From NCBI RefSeq assembly GCF_006386545.1, contig NZ_SWAR01000019.1, positions 35,732 through 99,731 of the forward strand: 64,000 bases of DNA, written 5' to 3'. Of the stretch, positions 24,491-32,484 are shown one piece after another. The notes under the pieces are model-generated. The model searched no databases and was not told where the DNA came from. It saw only the letters and a list, made by a program, of their open reading frames with translations. A program made the translations under genes and the position numbers. The stretch comes from Methylibium rhizosphaerae (lineage in GTDB: Bacteria; Pseudomonadota; Gammaproteobacteria; Burkholderiales; Burkholderiaceae_C). Position 1 is the first letter of the stretch. Each line of letters begins with the position of its first letter.

Positions 24491-26364
24491 TCACCACCGA
24501 CATCCGCCGCCTGCAGCCCGAGGACCCGACCCAGGCGGTCGCCCATCTCGACAAGGCCACCTGGGCCAAGGTCAACCGCGCGCTGGTGCGCAAGGCGATC
24601 GCCGAGTTCTCGCACGAGCAGGTGCTGCAGCCCGCGCTGCTGGACGCGCTGCCGCAGCGCCACGGCTTCAGCCGCTGGCGCCTGGATGCGCCGGGCGGCA
24701 TCGAATACCGCTTCGAGGCGCAACCGATGGCCCTGCGGCACTGGCGCATCGATGCCGCCTCGATCAGCAAGCGGGTGGCCGGCGTGGAGAAGCCGCTGGA
24801 TGCGCTGCTGTTCATCATCGAGTTCAAGGACGCTCTCGGCATCAAGCCCGAGCTGTTGCCCGTCTACCTCGACGAGATCAGCAGCACCCTCTACGGCGCC
24901 GCCTACAAGCAGCGCAAGGCGGCGCCGTCCAGCGCGGAGCTGGTGGACGCCGACTTCCAGACCATCGAGTCGTCGATGGCCGAGGGCCACCCCGGTTTCG
25001 TCGCCAACAACGGCCGGCTGGGCTTCGACGCCACCGACTACCGCAGCTACGCGCCCGAGGCCGGCTCGCGGTTTGCGCTGGTGTGGCTGGCGGTGCATCG
25101 CGAGCTGGCCCACTTCGCCTGCGTGTCCAGCGTCGACTACGAGGGCTTCATCGCCGGCGAGCTGGGCGCCCACAACGTGACGCGCTACCGTCGCGAGCTG
25201 GCCGACCAGGGCCTTGCGCCCGAGGACTACCTGTTCATGCCGGCCCATCCGTGGCAGTGGTTCAACAAGCTGTCGATCGCCTTCGCCTCCGACGTGGCCC
25301 AGCGCCACATCGTGTGCCTGGGCACGAGCGACGACCACTATGTGGCGCAGCAGTCGATCCGCACCTACTTCAATGCCGATCGCCAGAACAAGCATTACGT
25401 CAAGACCTCGCTGTCCATCCTGAACATGGGCTTCATGCGCGGCCTGTCGCCCTACTACATGGCCGGCACGCCGGCCATCAACGAGTGGATCGACCGGCTG
25501 GTGCGCGAGGACGCCACGCTGCGCAGCCACGGCTTCTCGATCCTGCGCGAGGTGGCTTCGGTGGGCTTTCGCAACCGCTACTACGAGGCGGCCATCGCTT
25601 CGGACACGCCGTACAAGAAGATGCTCTCCTGCCTGTGGCGCGAGAGCCCGGTCGAGCGGCTGGCCACCGGCGAGCGCCTCATGACCATGGCCGCGCTGCT
25701 GCACGTGGACAGCGACGGCCGCGCGCTGCTGCCCGAGCTCGTGCGCCGCTCCGGCCTGCCGGCGCACGAGTGGCTCGGGCGCTACCTGCGCGCCTACCTC
25801 GTGCCGCTGCTGCACTGCTTCTATGCGCACGACCTCACCTTCATGCCGCACGGCGAGAACCTCATCATGGTGCTGCAGCAGCATGTGCCGGCGCGGCTCA
25901 TCATGAAGGACATCGCCGAGGAGTCGGCGGTGCTGAACAAGGACGCCCAGCTGCCCGACGACATCCGCCGCCTCGCGGTGGACGTGCCCGAGGACTTCAA
26001 GCTGCTGGCCATCTTCATCGATGTGTTCGACGGCTTCTTCCGACACCTGAACCAGCTGCTGCTCGACCACGGCGTGACCGCGCACGAGGACGAGTTCTGG
26101 TCGCTGGTGGCCGCCTGCGCCGCCGAATACCAGGCCGCCCATCCGCAGCTGGCCCACAAGTTCGAGCGCTACGACTTCTTCGCGCCCGAGTTCCTGCATT
26201 CCTGCCTGAACCGACTGCAGCTGGCCAACACGATGCAGATGGTGAACCTGGCCGATCCCGCCGGCAGCCTGCGCATGGCGGGGCACCTGCCCAACCCGAT
26301 CGCGAAGTTCCGGCCGCAGCGCGGCGCGGCCACGACGAACCGGCCGGCACTGGCGACGGCATGA
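24487..26364 (+). CDS. alcC: NIS siderophore synthetase (AlcC-like, IucA/IucC family)
   Basis: A 625-residue ATP-dependent NRPS-independent siderophore synthetase. Nucleotide-site motifs FMPAHPWQWFNKL and HYVKTSLSILNMGFMRGLSPYYM, and the FhuF-like C-terminal part with CFYAHDLTFMPHGENLIMVLQ, place it with the type C synthetases (AlcC, PubC, DesD) that join and cyclise N-hydroxy-succinyl-diamine units. The start is set by the ATGA overlap with alcB. It overlaps alcD by ATGA as well, so AlcB, AlcC and AlcD are made together. Confidence 0.93.
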   Translation: MITTDIRRLQPEDPTQAVAHLDKATWAKVNRALVRKAIAEFSHEQVLQPALLDALPQRHGFSRWRLDAPGGIEYRFEAQPMALRHWRIDAASISKRVAGVEKPLDALLFIIEFKDALGIKPELLPVYLDEISSTLYGAAYKQRKAAPSSAELVDADFQTIESSMAEGHPGFVANNGRLGFDATDYRSYAPEAGSRFALVWLAVHRELAHFACVSSVDYEGFIAGELGAHNVTRYRRELADQGLAPEDYLFMPAHPWQWFNKLSIAFASDVAQRHIVCLGTSDDHYVAQQSIRTYFNADRQNKHYVKTSLSILNMGFMRGLSPYYMAGTPAINEWIDRLVREDATLRSHGFSILREVASVGFRNRYYEAAIASDTPYKKMLSCLWRESPVERLATGERLMTMAALLHVDSDGRALLPELVRRSGLPAHEWLGRYLRAYLVPLLHCFYAHDLTFMPHGENLIMVLQQHVPARLIMKDIAEESAVLNKDAQLPDDIRRLAVDVPEDFKLLAIFIDVFDGFFRHLNQLLLDHGVTAHEDEFWSLVAACAAEYQAAHPQLAHKFERYDFFAPEFLHSCLNRLQLANTMQMVNLADPAGSLRMAGHLPNPIAKFRPQRGAATTNRPALATA

Positions 26365-27116
26365 CCGCAGCGGCCGCGCCCGTCCTGGCAAGACTGGTCG
26401 ACGCGGCCGCGAGCGTGCTGCCCGGCTGGCGCGGCAGCCTGCAGGCGCCCGGGCCGGAGCACCGGCCCTGGTGCTCGCCCGGCACAGGCGGGCTGGCCGC
26501 ACTGCATGCGCAGCTGGCGCGCCGCCATCCGGAGGCCGGGCCGCACTACTGGGCGCTGCGCGGCTGGGGGTTGCTGATCTGGCAGCCGGTGTACCTGTCG
26601 GTGATCGGGGTGCACCTGTGCGGCCTGTGCCCGCGCTCGCAGGCGCTGCTGCAAAGCCCGGCGGACGGCGAGCTCGGCGACTACGCGCTGGCCGACCAGT
26701 TGCCATTCACCGGTGATGAGGCGGCCTGCCTGCGCCTTGCGGCGGCCCAGCTGGCCGAAGGCTGCGAGGGCTTGTTGCGCGCATGGCAGGCGCAAGCGCC
26801 GCTGCACCCCAAGGCTGCCCGCCTCACGCTCGCAGACAGCACGCTGGCGGCCGTGCTGGCCGTGCAGCGACACGAGCGGCTGGCCGGCCCTGCGAGCGAA
26901 GCCCGCGCGCAGCGGCGCGGCGCCTGCTGGCTGGCCGCCCTGGGGCTGCCGCGTGCAGGCGGCTACTTCAAGTACCAAGACGCGGCCGGCGCTGAACGGC
27001 TGGCACTGGACCGCAAGGTGTGCTGCCTGCATTTCCGGCGGCACGACGGCGATCGCTGCAGCACCTGCCCGAAGCGGCCGCTGCCGGAGCGCATCGCCTG
27101 CCTCAACCTGGAGTGA
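26361..27116 (+). CDS. alcD: FhuF-like siderophore-iron reductase (AlcD position)
   Basis: A 251-residue protein whose C-terminal VCCLHFRRHDGDRCSTC is the FhuF-type [2Fe-2S] motif CC-x10-C-x2-C. Such proteins reduce Fe(III)-hydroxamate in the cytoplasm to free the iron. It sits where alcD lies in Bordetella operons, coupled to alcC by ATGA and seven bases before the Rieske gene. The N-terminal two thirds are Ala/Leu-rich and weakly conserved. Role inferred from motif and place. Confidence 0.82.
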   Translation: MTAAAAPVLARLVDAAASVLPGWRGSLQAPGPEHRPWCSPGTGGLAALHAQLARRHPEAGPHYWALRGWGLLIWQPVYLSVIGVHLCGLCPRSQALLQSPADGELGDYALADQLPFTGDEAACLRLAAAQLAEGCEGLLRAWQAQAPLHPKAARLTLADSTLAAVLAVQRHERLAGPASEARAQRRGACWLAALGLPRAGGYFKYQDAAGAERLALDRKVCCLHFRRHDGDRCSTCPKRPLPERIACLNLE

Positions 27117-27123
27117 TTGAACG

Positions 27124-28257
27124 ATGTCGGACCTGAACGAGGCCGCGTTCTTTGCGCAGGCCCTGGAGCAGCCGCATTGCGGCGACTACAGCGACGAAGC
27201 GGTGTTCGCACTGGAGCAGGAGCGCATCTTCAGGCGCTGCCCCCTGTATGCCGGCCACGAGCTGATGGTGCCCGCCCCCGGCGACTGGCGCGCCCTGGCG
27301 CATGAGGACGGCGGCCGCGTGCTGCTGCGCAATGCTGCCGGCGAAGTGCAGCTGGTCTCCAACGTGTGCCGCCACCGGCAGGCGCGCATCCTCGGCCACG
27401 GGCCCGCCGGCAGCGAAGCGCGCGGCAACCTCGGCGGCACCGGCCACAACATCGTGTGCCCGCTGCATGCGTGGACCTACAACGACCGCGGCGAACTCAT
27501 CGGTGCACCGCACATCGAGCCCACGCCCTGCCGGCACCTGCCCCGCTTCGGGCTGCGCAACTGCGGCGGCCTGCTGTTCGAGGGGCCTGGCGACCCGGCG
27601 ACCGAGCTGGCGCCGCTATTCGCGCGGCCGGAGTTCGACTTCTCGGGCCATGTGCTCGACCACGTGGAGGTCCACCCATGCCACTGCAACTGGAAGACCT
27701 TCATGGAGATCTACAACGACGACTACCACATCGGCCCCTTCCACCCGGGGCTCGGCCGCTTCATCACCTGCGATGACCTGGCCTGGGAGCTGGGCGACGG
27801 CGTGAGCCTGCAGCGGGTGAGCGCGCGCGCCGGGCTGCCCGATGCCGGCTCGCCGGCCTACGAGGAATGGCGCCGGCGGCTGCTCGAGCACCACGGCGGC
27901 GAAACGCCGGCGTTCGGTGCCATCTGGGTGAGCTGCTACCCGACGCTGATGATCGAGGTGTTTCCGTGCGCGCTGGTGATCTCGGCGCTGTATCCCAAAG
28001 GGCCGCGGCTCACGGTGAACACGATCGAGTTCTACTACCCCGACGAGGTGCTGGCCTTCGAGCCGGAGCTGGCGATGGCGCACCGCACCGCCTATCTCGA
28101 GACGGCGCTCGAGGACGACGAGATCGCCGAGCGCATCGATGCCGGGCGGCGCGCACTGGCCGAGCGCGGCGAAACCGACCACGGGCCGTACCAGTCGCCG
28201 ATGGAAGACGGCATGCGGCACTTCCATGCCTGGTACCGCCGCATGATGGCGGGCTGA
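27124..28257 (+). CDS. alcE: Rieske non-haem iron oxygenase (AlcE-like)
   Basis: A 377-residue ring-hydroxylating-type oxygenase alpha subunit. Rieske ligands are Cys82/His84 and Cys112/His115, and the mononuclear-iron site is NDDYHIGPFHPG. The two Rieske halves are separated by 27 residues, longer than the usual 15-17, with an insert rich in Gly. In Bordetella AlcE is the candidate enzyme for the C-hydroxylation that distinguishes alcaligin from putrebactin, so its presence argues for a C-hydroxylated product here. A GGAG site precedes ATG 27124. Confidence 0.87.
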   Translation: MSDLNEAAFFAQALEQPHCGDYSDEAVFALEQERIFRRCPLYAGHELMVPAPGDWRALAHEDGGRVLLRNAAGEVQLVSNVCRHRQARILGHGPAGSEARGNLGGTGHNIVCPLHAWTYNDRGELIGAPHIEPTPCRHLPRFGLRNCGGLLFEGPGDPATELAPLFARPEFDFSGHVLDHVEVHPCHCNWKTFMEIYNDDYHIGPFHPGLGRFITCDDLAWELGDGVSLQRVSARAGLPDAGSPAYEEWRRRLLEHHGGETPAFGAIWVSCYPTLMIEVFPCALVISALYPKGPRLTVNTIEFYYPDEVLAFEPELAMAHRTAYLETALEDDEIAERIDAGRRALAERGETDHGPYQSPMEDGMRHFHAWYRRMMAG

Positions 28258-28270
28258 AGGACCGTGCGCT

Positions 28271-28546
28271 TCAGCGCCGGCCTGCGTGCGAGGGCGGCGG
28301 TGAGGCCGGCGTGTCCTCGCGGCCTGCCTCGTCGTCAGAGGCGTCCATCGGCGGCACGAAGCCGGTGAGCAGCCAGACGCGGCGGGCTTCCTCGTAGGCG
28401 GCGCGATGCGCCGGCGACTCGGCCAGCCAGGCGGCCAGCGCCTCGCGCAGCGAGGCGTCCTCGGGCGACTCGTGCTGGGCCATCACCCAGTCGAGCGCCG
28501 CCTGCCAGGCTGCATCGTCTTCGTGTTGTCTTGGTCCGGAATCCAT
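28271..28546 (-). CDS. Stand-alone FecR N-terminal (DUF4880) domain protein
   Basis: A 91-residue protein matching only the cytoplasmic sigma-binding domain of FecR: AAWQAALDWVMAQHESPEDASLREALAAWLAESPAHRAAYEEARRVWLLTG. Neither the transmembrane helix nor the periplasmic domain of FecR is encoded. A proline/acidic tail ends the protein. It lies 43 bases after the ECF sigma gene on the same strand. In Escherichia coli an isolated FecR(1-85) fragment activates FecI, so this may be a dedicated soluble activator or inhibitor of the neighbouring sigma factor (inference). No remnant of the missing part is seen downstream; alcE follows in convergence. Confidence 0.8.
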   Translation of the reverse strand: MDSGPRQHEDDAAWQAALDWVMAQHESPEDASLREALAAWLAESPAHRAAYEEARRVWLLTGFVPPMDASDDEAGREDTPASPPPSHAGRR

Positions 28547-28589
28547 GGGGCGCCCCTCGTACTGCCGCCGCAGTGTAGGGGGCGACGGG

Positions 28590-29138
28590 CTATCGAGGCC
28601 TGCCCTGGCGCAACGCGTCGCGACACTGGTCGAGTGCGTCGCGGATCATGAAGTTCACCAGCGTGGGAGAGATGCCGAACATGGCCGCGATGTCACGCTG
28701 GGTGCGGCCCTCGAGCCGGTACAGCTCGAACACGCGGCGTGCGCGTTCGGGCAGCTGCGCGAGGGCCTGCTCGACGATCGACAGCTGCTGGCGGTCGATG
28801 GCCAGCGCCTCTGGCGTGGCGGTCGCTGGCATGGGCACCTCGGCACCTCCGTCGTCGCGCACTTCGAACAGGCGCTGCTCCAGCGTGGCGCGCCGGCAGC
28901 GGTCGATGGCCATGTGGCGCACCATCTGCACCGCATAGGCGAGCGGCTGGCGCACCGCGCCCTGGACGTCTTCACCGGACTCCACCGCCTTGAGATACGC
29001 GTCGTGGACCAGGTCCTCGGCGCTGTGCGTGTCGCCGAGGATTTGCTGGGCCGCGCGCTTGAGCTGCGCGCGATGGGCCGCGAACACCTGTCCCAGCCCG
29101 CCGGCGGGCGGCAGCGATGACGCGCTCGAGGCCTGCAT
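28590..29138 (-). CDS. FecI-type ECF sigma factor
   Basis: A 182-residue ECF sigma factor of the iron-starvation group. Region 2 contains LVHDAYLKAVESGEDVQGAVRQPLAYAVQMVRHMAIDRCRR, and region 4 contains LAQLPERARRVFELYRLEGRTQRDIAAMFGISPTLVNFMIRDAL. The start ATG 29138 is 14 bases past the receptor stop; no strong ribosome site is seen, so it is probably coupled to receptor translation. It likely directs transcription of the receptor and/or siderophore genes. Bordetella uses the AraC regulator AlcR instead; no AraC gene is present here. Confidence 0.9.
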   Translation of the reverse strand: MQASSASSLPPAGGLGQVFAAHRAQLKRAAQQILGDTHSAEDLVHDAYLKAVESGEDVQGAVRQPLAYAVQMVRHMAIDRCRRATLEQRLFEVRDDGGAEVPMPATATPEALAIDRQQLSIVEQALAQLPERARRVFELYRLEGRTQRDIAAMFGISPTLVNFMIRDALDQCRDALRQGRPR

Positions 29139-29152
29139 CGTCGGCTGCGTGT

Positions 29153-31324
29153 TCAGTACTGCCAGTTCAGCGACACCGACGCGTTGCGCGGGGCGCCCCA
29201 GTAGCCCTGGCTCCAGTACAGGCTGGCGATGTACTTCTCGTCGGTGACGTTGTTGACGTTCAAGGTGGCTGACAGGTTCTTCGTGAAGTCGTAGCGCACC
29301 ATGAGATCGAGCAACGCGTAGGCGTCCTGGCGGGTCGTGGTGACTGCACTTTCCACACGCTCGATGTCGTCCTGCCACTTCAGGCTCGCGCCCAGCTTGA
29401 GTTGGGGCAGCGCGGCGAGCTTGTAGGTGGTGGAAAGGCGCAGCGTCTTTCGCGGCACGTAGGTTCGTGCAGCGGCTCCGGTGTCGCGGTTCTTGATGGA
29501 CATCTGCGTGTAGCCTGCGCTGGCTTCCCAGCCTGGGGCCAGGCGGCCGGCCAGGTCGATTTCGACGCCTTGCGACTCTGCGTTGACGGACTTGTAGCGC
29601 GACTTGGTATCGAACTTGTCGAATTCCGCGGTGTTGTCCTGGACCACGTGGAACACGGCCAGCGAGCCGTTGAGGCGCTTGTTGAGCCACTCGCCCTTCA
29701 GTCCCAGTTCGGCATTGCGTCCTTCGATGGGGTCGAGCAGCACATCGCCTTCGGCGACCTTGAACTGCGGGTTGAAGATCTGCGCGTAGCTTGCGTAGAC
29801 GGTGTGGTTGTCATCCAGGTCGAAGGTGGCGCCGATGTACGGCGTTGCCTTTGTCTTGCGGTAGCTGTGCGTCTCGCGGTATTGCTCGCCGTGGCTGTTG
29901 GCACGCGTGAGGTTCGCGCCCACGAGCAGTTTCCAGGCGTCGGTGAGATTCAGCCGTGTGGCGGCGTAGAGGCTGATCCGGCGGTCGTGGAAGTCGGCAA
30001 AGCCCGACGTTCCGTTGTCGAAGTTCGGCCTTGGGAAGGTACCGGCCAATGCCTCTTCCTCCGACACCGGCAGCCCGACGTCGTCGTCGGACGAATGCAG
30101 CCAGTTGTCGCTCTTGGCCCAGTTGCCGCCGAAGACGAGGTCGTGCCTGCGGCCCGCCAGTGTGTAGTGGCCGGTGAGGTTCACGTCGCCAATCCATTGG
30201 CGCTCGGTGTGGTTGTACTTGGACGGGTAGCTGGTCATGCCGGCGCCGGACAAGTCCGGCACCCCCGCGATGTAGAGCATCTCGCCATCGCTTTCCAGCA
30301 CGCGTCGCGCGATGGCCGCCTTGGCCTGCCAGTCATTGGACAGGCGATGGGTCAGCTCGGCGAACGTCTGGGTGTCGTCGGTGTCCCAGTAGGCCCAGCC
30401 TGCCGCGGTGCTGGCGGAGGTCGGGTAGTTCGTCGGGCTGGTCTGCGCTCCGTTGGTCCTGTAGAGCGGTAGGGCGCCCCACATCGGCGAGTTCGGCTTG
30501 TTGTGCTGTTCCGAATGACCGACTGTGAGCGTTGTGTCGGCGGCGAGATCAGCTTCGAGCACTCCCGAGAACAGATTCTTCTCGAGGGAATAGCGATCGA
30601 GGTAGGAGTCCTTCTTCTGCGCCGCCGCCACGAAACGTCCCCGCACGCTGCCGCTCTCGTTCAGGGGCCCGCTCACGTCCGCATCAACGCGCTTGTTGCT
30701 CCAGGACCCGAAGGTCAGCCCGGCCGAAGCCTGCAGGTCACGGGTCGGACGCTTGCGAACGAAGTTCACGGTGGCCGAGGGATTGCCGGTGGACGACATC
30801 AACCCGTTGGCGCCGCGCAGCACCTCCACCCGGTCGTACAGCGCCGTGTCCAGGTCACCCAGCTGATCGCCGGTGGCGAAAGGCAGGCCGATGCCGTCGA
30901 TCTGGAAGTTGGAGACCTCGAAGCCGCGCACGGTGAAGTAGGTGCGGTCGGTCTCGACACGCTCGACGTTCACGCCGGTCACGCTGGAGAGCAGGTCGTT
31001 CACGCTCATCAACCCGAAGTCCTCGATCTGGGTGCGGGTCACGACGCTGATCGACTGCGGCGTCTCGCGCAGCGAAAGATCGAGCTTGGTGGCCGTATTG
31101 GCCGAGCGGGTGGTGTAGGCGCCGGTGCCTTCGGTGCTGCGCTCGGCCCGTGCTGTGGCCTTCACGTCCGGCAAGGCGGCATCGGCCTGCGCCTCTGCCT
31201 GGGCCGCGGCCGGCTCCTGCTGTTGCTGAGCCAACGCGGCCCCGCCGGCACATGCCAGCGCGGCAGCAACAGCGAGGGGGGAAACGGCAAGGCCCGGAAC
31301 CAGGCGACGCAAGACCAAGGACAC
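29153..31324 (-). CDS. fauA: TonB-dependent ferric-siderophore receptor (FauA-like)
   Basis: A 723-residue outer-membrane receptor with a signal peptide ending AALAQ near residue 34. Plug motifs are LRETPQSISVVTRTQIEDFGL, VNDLLSSVTGVNVE, YFTVRGFEVSNFQIDGIG and VEVLRGANGLMSSTGNPSATVNFVRKRP; a 22-strand barrel ends in the aromatic SVSLNWQY. These are typical of FauA/FpvA/FhuE hydroxamate receptors. No N-terminal STN signalling domain is present. GTG 31324 is chosen because AGAGGAG lies eight bases upstream and a proper signal peptide follows. It heads the operon receptor-sigma-miniFecR and has a Fur-like box upstream. Confidence 0.9.
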   Translation of the reverse strand: MSLVLRRLVPGLAVSPLAVAAALACAGGAALAQQQQEPAAAQAEAQADAALPDVKATARAERSTEGTGAYTTRSANTATKLDLSLRETPQSISVVTRTQIEDFGLMSVNDLLSSVTGVNVERVETDRTYFTVRGFEVSNFQIDGIGLPFATGDQLGDLDTALYDRVEVLRGANGLMSSTGNPSATVNFVRKRPTRDLQASAGLTFGSWSNKRVDADVSGPLNESGSVRGRFVAAAQKKDSYLDRYSLEKNLFSGVLEADLAADTTLTVGHSEQHNKPNSPMWGALPLYRTNGAQTSPTNYPTSASTAAGWAYWDTDDTQTFAELTHRLSNDWQAKAAIARRVLESDGEMLYIAGVPDLSGAGMTSYPSKYNHTERQWIGDVNLTGHYTLAGRRHDLVFGGNWAKSDNWLHSSDDDVGLPVSEEEALAGTFPRPNFDNGTSGFADFHDRRISLYAATRLNLTDAWKLLVGANLTRANSHGEQYRETHSYRKTKATPYIGATFDLDDNHTVYASYAQIFNPQFKVAEGDVLLDPIEGRNAELGLKGEWLNKRLNGSLAVFHVVQDNTAEFDKFDTKSRYKSVNAESQGVEIDLAGRLAPGWEASAGYTQMSIKNRDTGAAARTYVPRKTLRLSTTYKLAALPQLKLGASLKWQDDIERVESAVTTTRQDAYALLDLMVRYDFTKNLSATLNVNNVTDEKYIASLYWSQGYWGAPRNASVSLNWQY

Positions 31325-31476
31325 GGCGACAACTCCTCTGGTGGCAAACCACGGGCGCAAGCGCGCAGGCAACGCCGCTTGCGGTTGAAGAAAACGTGGC
31401 TTGGGAGGAGCCGGCACCCGAAAGACTGCGGGGCGCCGATGGCCGGCCCTGGCTGGGGCGGCGATCTTACATCAGT

Positions 31477-31491
31477 TGAGAATGATTCGCG
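31477..31491. promoter_or_regulatory. Fur-like box upstream of the siderophore receptor
   Basis: TGAGAATGATTCGCG centres on the perfect palindrome GAATGATTC and matches the 15-bp Fur consensus TGATAATNATTATCA at most core positions. It lies about 150 bases before the receptor start and just past the stop of the pca regulator. Iron repression of the receptor operon is the expected role. Confidence 0.5.
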
Positions 31492-31515
31492 TTTGTATCC
31501 GCTCTCTTCTGCGGC

Positions 31516-32334
31516 TCAGTCCTGCGCCTTGACCATCGCATTGATCCGGGCGGCGGCGGCCAGCAGCTTGGGCAGGAAGACTTCGAGCATGTGGGCCGGC
31601 GGCGTGCGGTGCTGCTGGCCGCTGATGTTGACCGCCGCCACCACCCGGCCCGCGCGGTTGACGATGGGCGCCGCCATCGACACCAGCCCCTCTTCCAGCT
31701 CCTCGGCCACCAGCGCGAACCCCTGCAGCCGCACCTGCTGCAGCACCTCGAGCAGGCGCTCGGGGTCGGTCACCGTCTTGGCGGTGCGCCGTTCCAGCGT
31801 CATGGCGGCCAGGCGGGCCTTGAGCTGATCGTCGGGCAGCCCGGCCAGCAGCACCCGGCCCATCGACGTGCAGTAGGCCGGCAGCCGGCTGCCGATGCCG
31901 AGGTTGATCGACATGATCTTGCTGGCCGGGATGCGCAGCACATAGACGATCTCATCGCCGTCGAGCACCGAGGCCGAGCACGACTCCTTCAGCGTGGCGG
32001 TGAGCTCTTCCATCACCGGCTGGGCCAGCTGCCACACCGGCTGCGAGGACAGGTAGGCAAAGCCCAGCTCCAGCACCTTGGGCGAGAGCCGGAAAAGCCG
32101 GCCCTCACTTTCAACGTAACCCAGGTGCTGCAAGGTCAGCAGGATGCGGCGGGCGCCGGCACGGGTGAGGCCGGTGCGCTCGGCCGCTTCCGACAGGGTC
32201 TGCGCGGGGGCGTCGGCACCGAAGCTGCGCAGCACCTCGAGGCCGCGGGCGAAGGACTGCACATAGCTGTCGCCAGGGCGAGGCGCGTCGGCGCGCAAAG
32301 CGTCCGGGGATGTGGGCAAAGAGGGTTCGTTCAT
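31516..32334 (-). CDS. IclR-family regulator of pcaIJF (PcaR-like)
   Basis: A 272-residue IclR regulator. The winged helix includes TLSEAAERTGLTRAGARRILLTLQHLGYV; the effector domain includes LPAYCTSMGRVLLAGLP, GFALVAEELEEGLVSMAAPIVNRAGRVVAAVNISG. These are PcaR/PobR-group features, with beta-ketoadipate or protocatechuate as typical inducers. It is divergent from pcaI, separated by 150 bases that hold three 15-bp palindromes of one type. It resembles the regulator at 1-700, so the two pca clusters may share or cross-control operators. ATG 32334 gives the cleanest N-terminus. Confidence 0.9.
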   Translation of the reverse strand: MNEPSLPTSPDALRADAPRPGDSYVQSFARGLEVLRSFGADAPAQTLSEAAERTGLTRAGARRILLTLQHLGYVESEGRLFRLSPKVLELGFAYLSSQPVWQLAQPVMEELTATLKESCSASVLDGDEIVYVLRIPASKIMSINLGIGSRLPAYCTSMGRVLLAGLPDDQLKARLAAMTLERRTAKTVTDPERLLEVLQQVRLQGFALVAEELEEGLVSMAAPIVNRAGRVVAAVNISGQQHRTPPAHMLEVFLPKLLAAAARINAMVKAQD

Positions 32335-32411
32335 GCGCGGTGCAATGAGAAAGCGGCGATGCATCGAACTGGTGAATTGACAGCCCCGGAGGCACCACCT
32401 ATGCTAGTTTC

Positions 32412-32484
32412 GTTCGATTAAAGAATCTAGGTTCTGTATAAGAACTTTTATCTCTTTTCCATCATTGTCGTTCTAATTGCGAAC
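32412..32484. promoter_or_regulatory. Array of three IclR-type operators before pcaI
   Basis: Three 15-mers of the form GTTC-N7-GAA(C/T): GTTCGATTAAAGAAT (32412-32426), GTTCTGTATAAGAAC (32431-32445, perfect 5-bp arms) and GTTCTAATTGCGAAC (32470-32484). Starts are 19 and 39 bases apart, near two and four helical turns, so a bound regulator would sit on one face. The third ends at the base before the pcaI start codon. Similar sites precede pcaH. Confidence 0.6.

Noticed and set aside
24247..26706. An 819-codon open frame antisense to alcC
   Set aside because: AlcC is a complete NIS synthetase with ATGA overlaps at both ends; the antisense product lacks motifs.
31325..31417. An earlier GTG (31417) for the siderophore receptor
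   Set aside because: It adds 31 charged residues before a normal signal peptide, and the AGAGGAG site fits GTG 31324.
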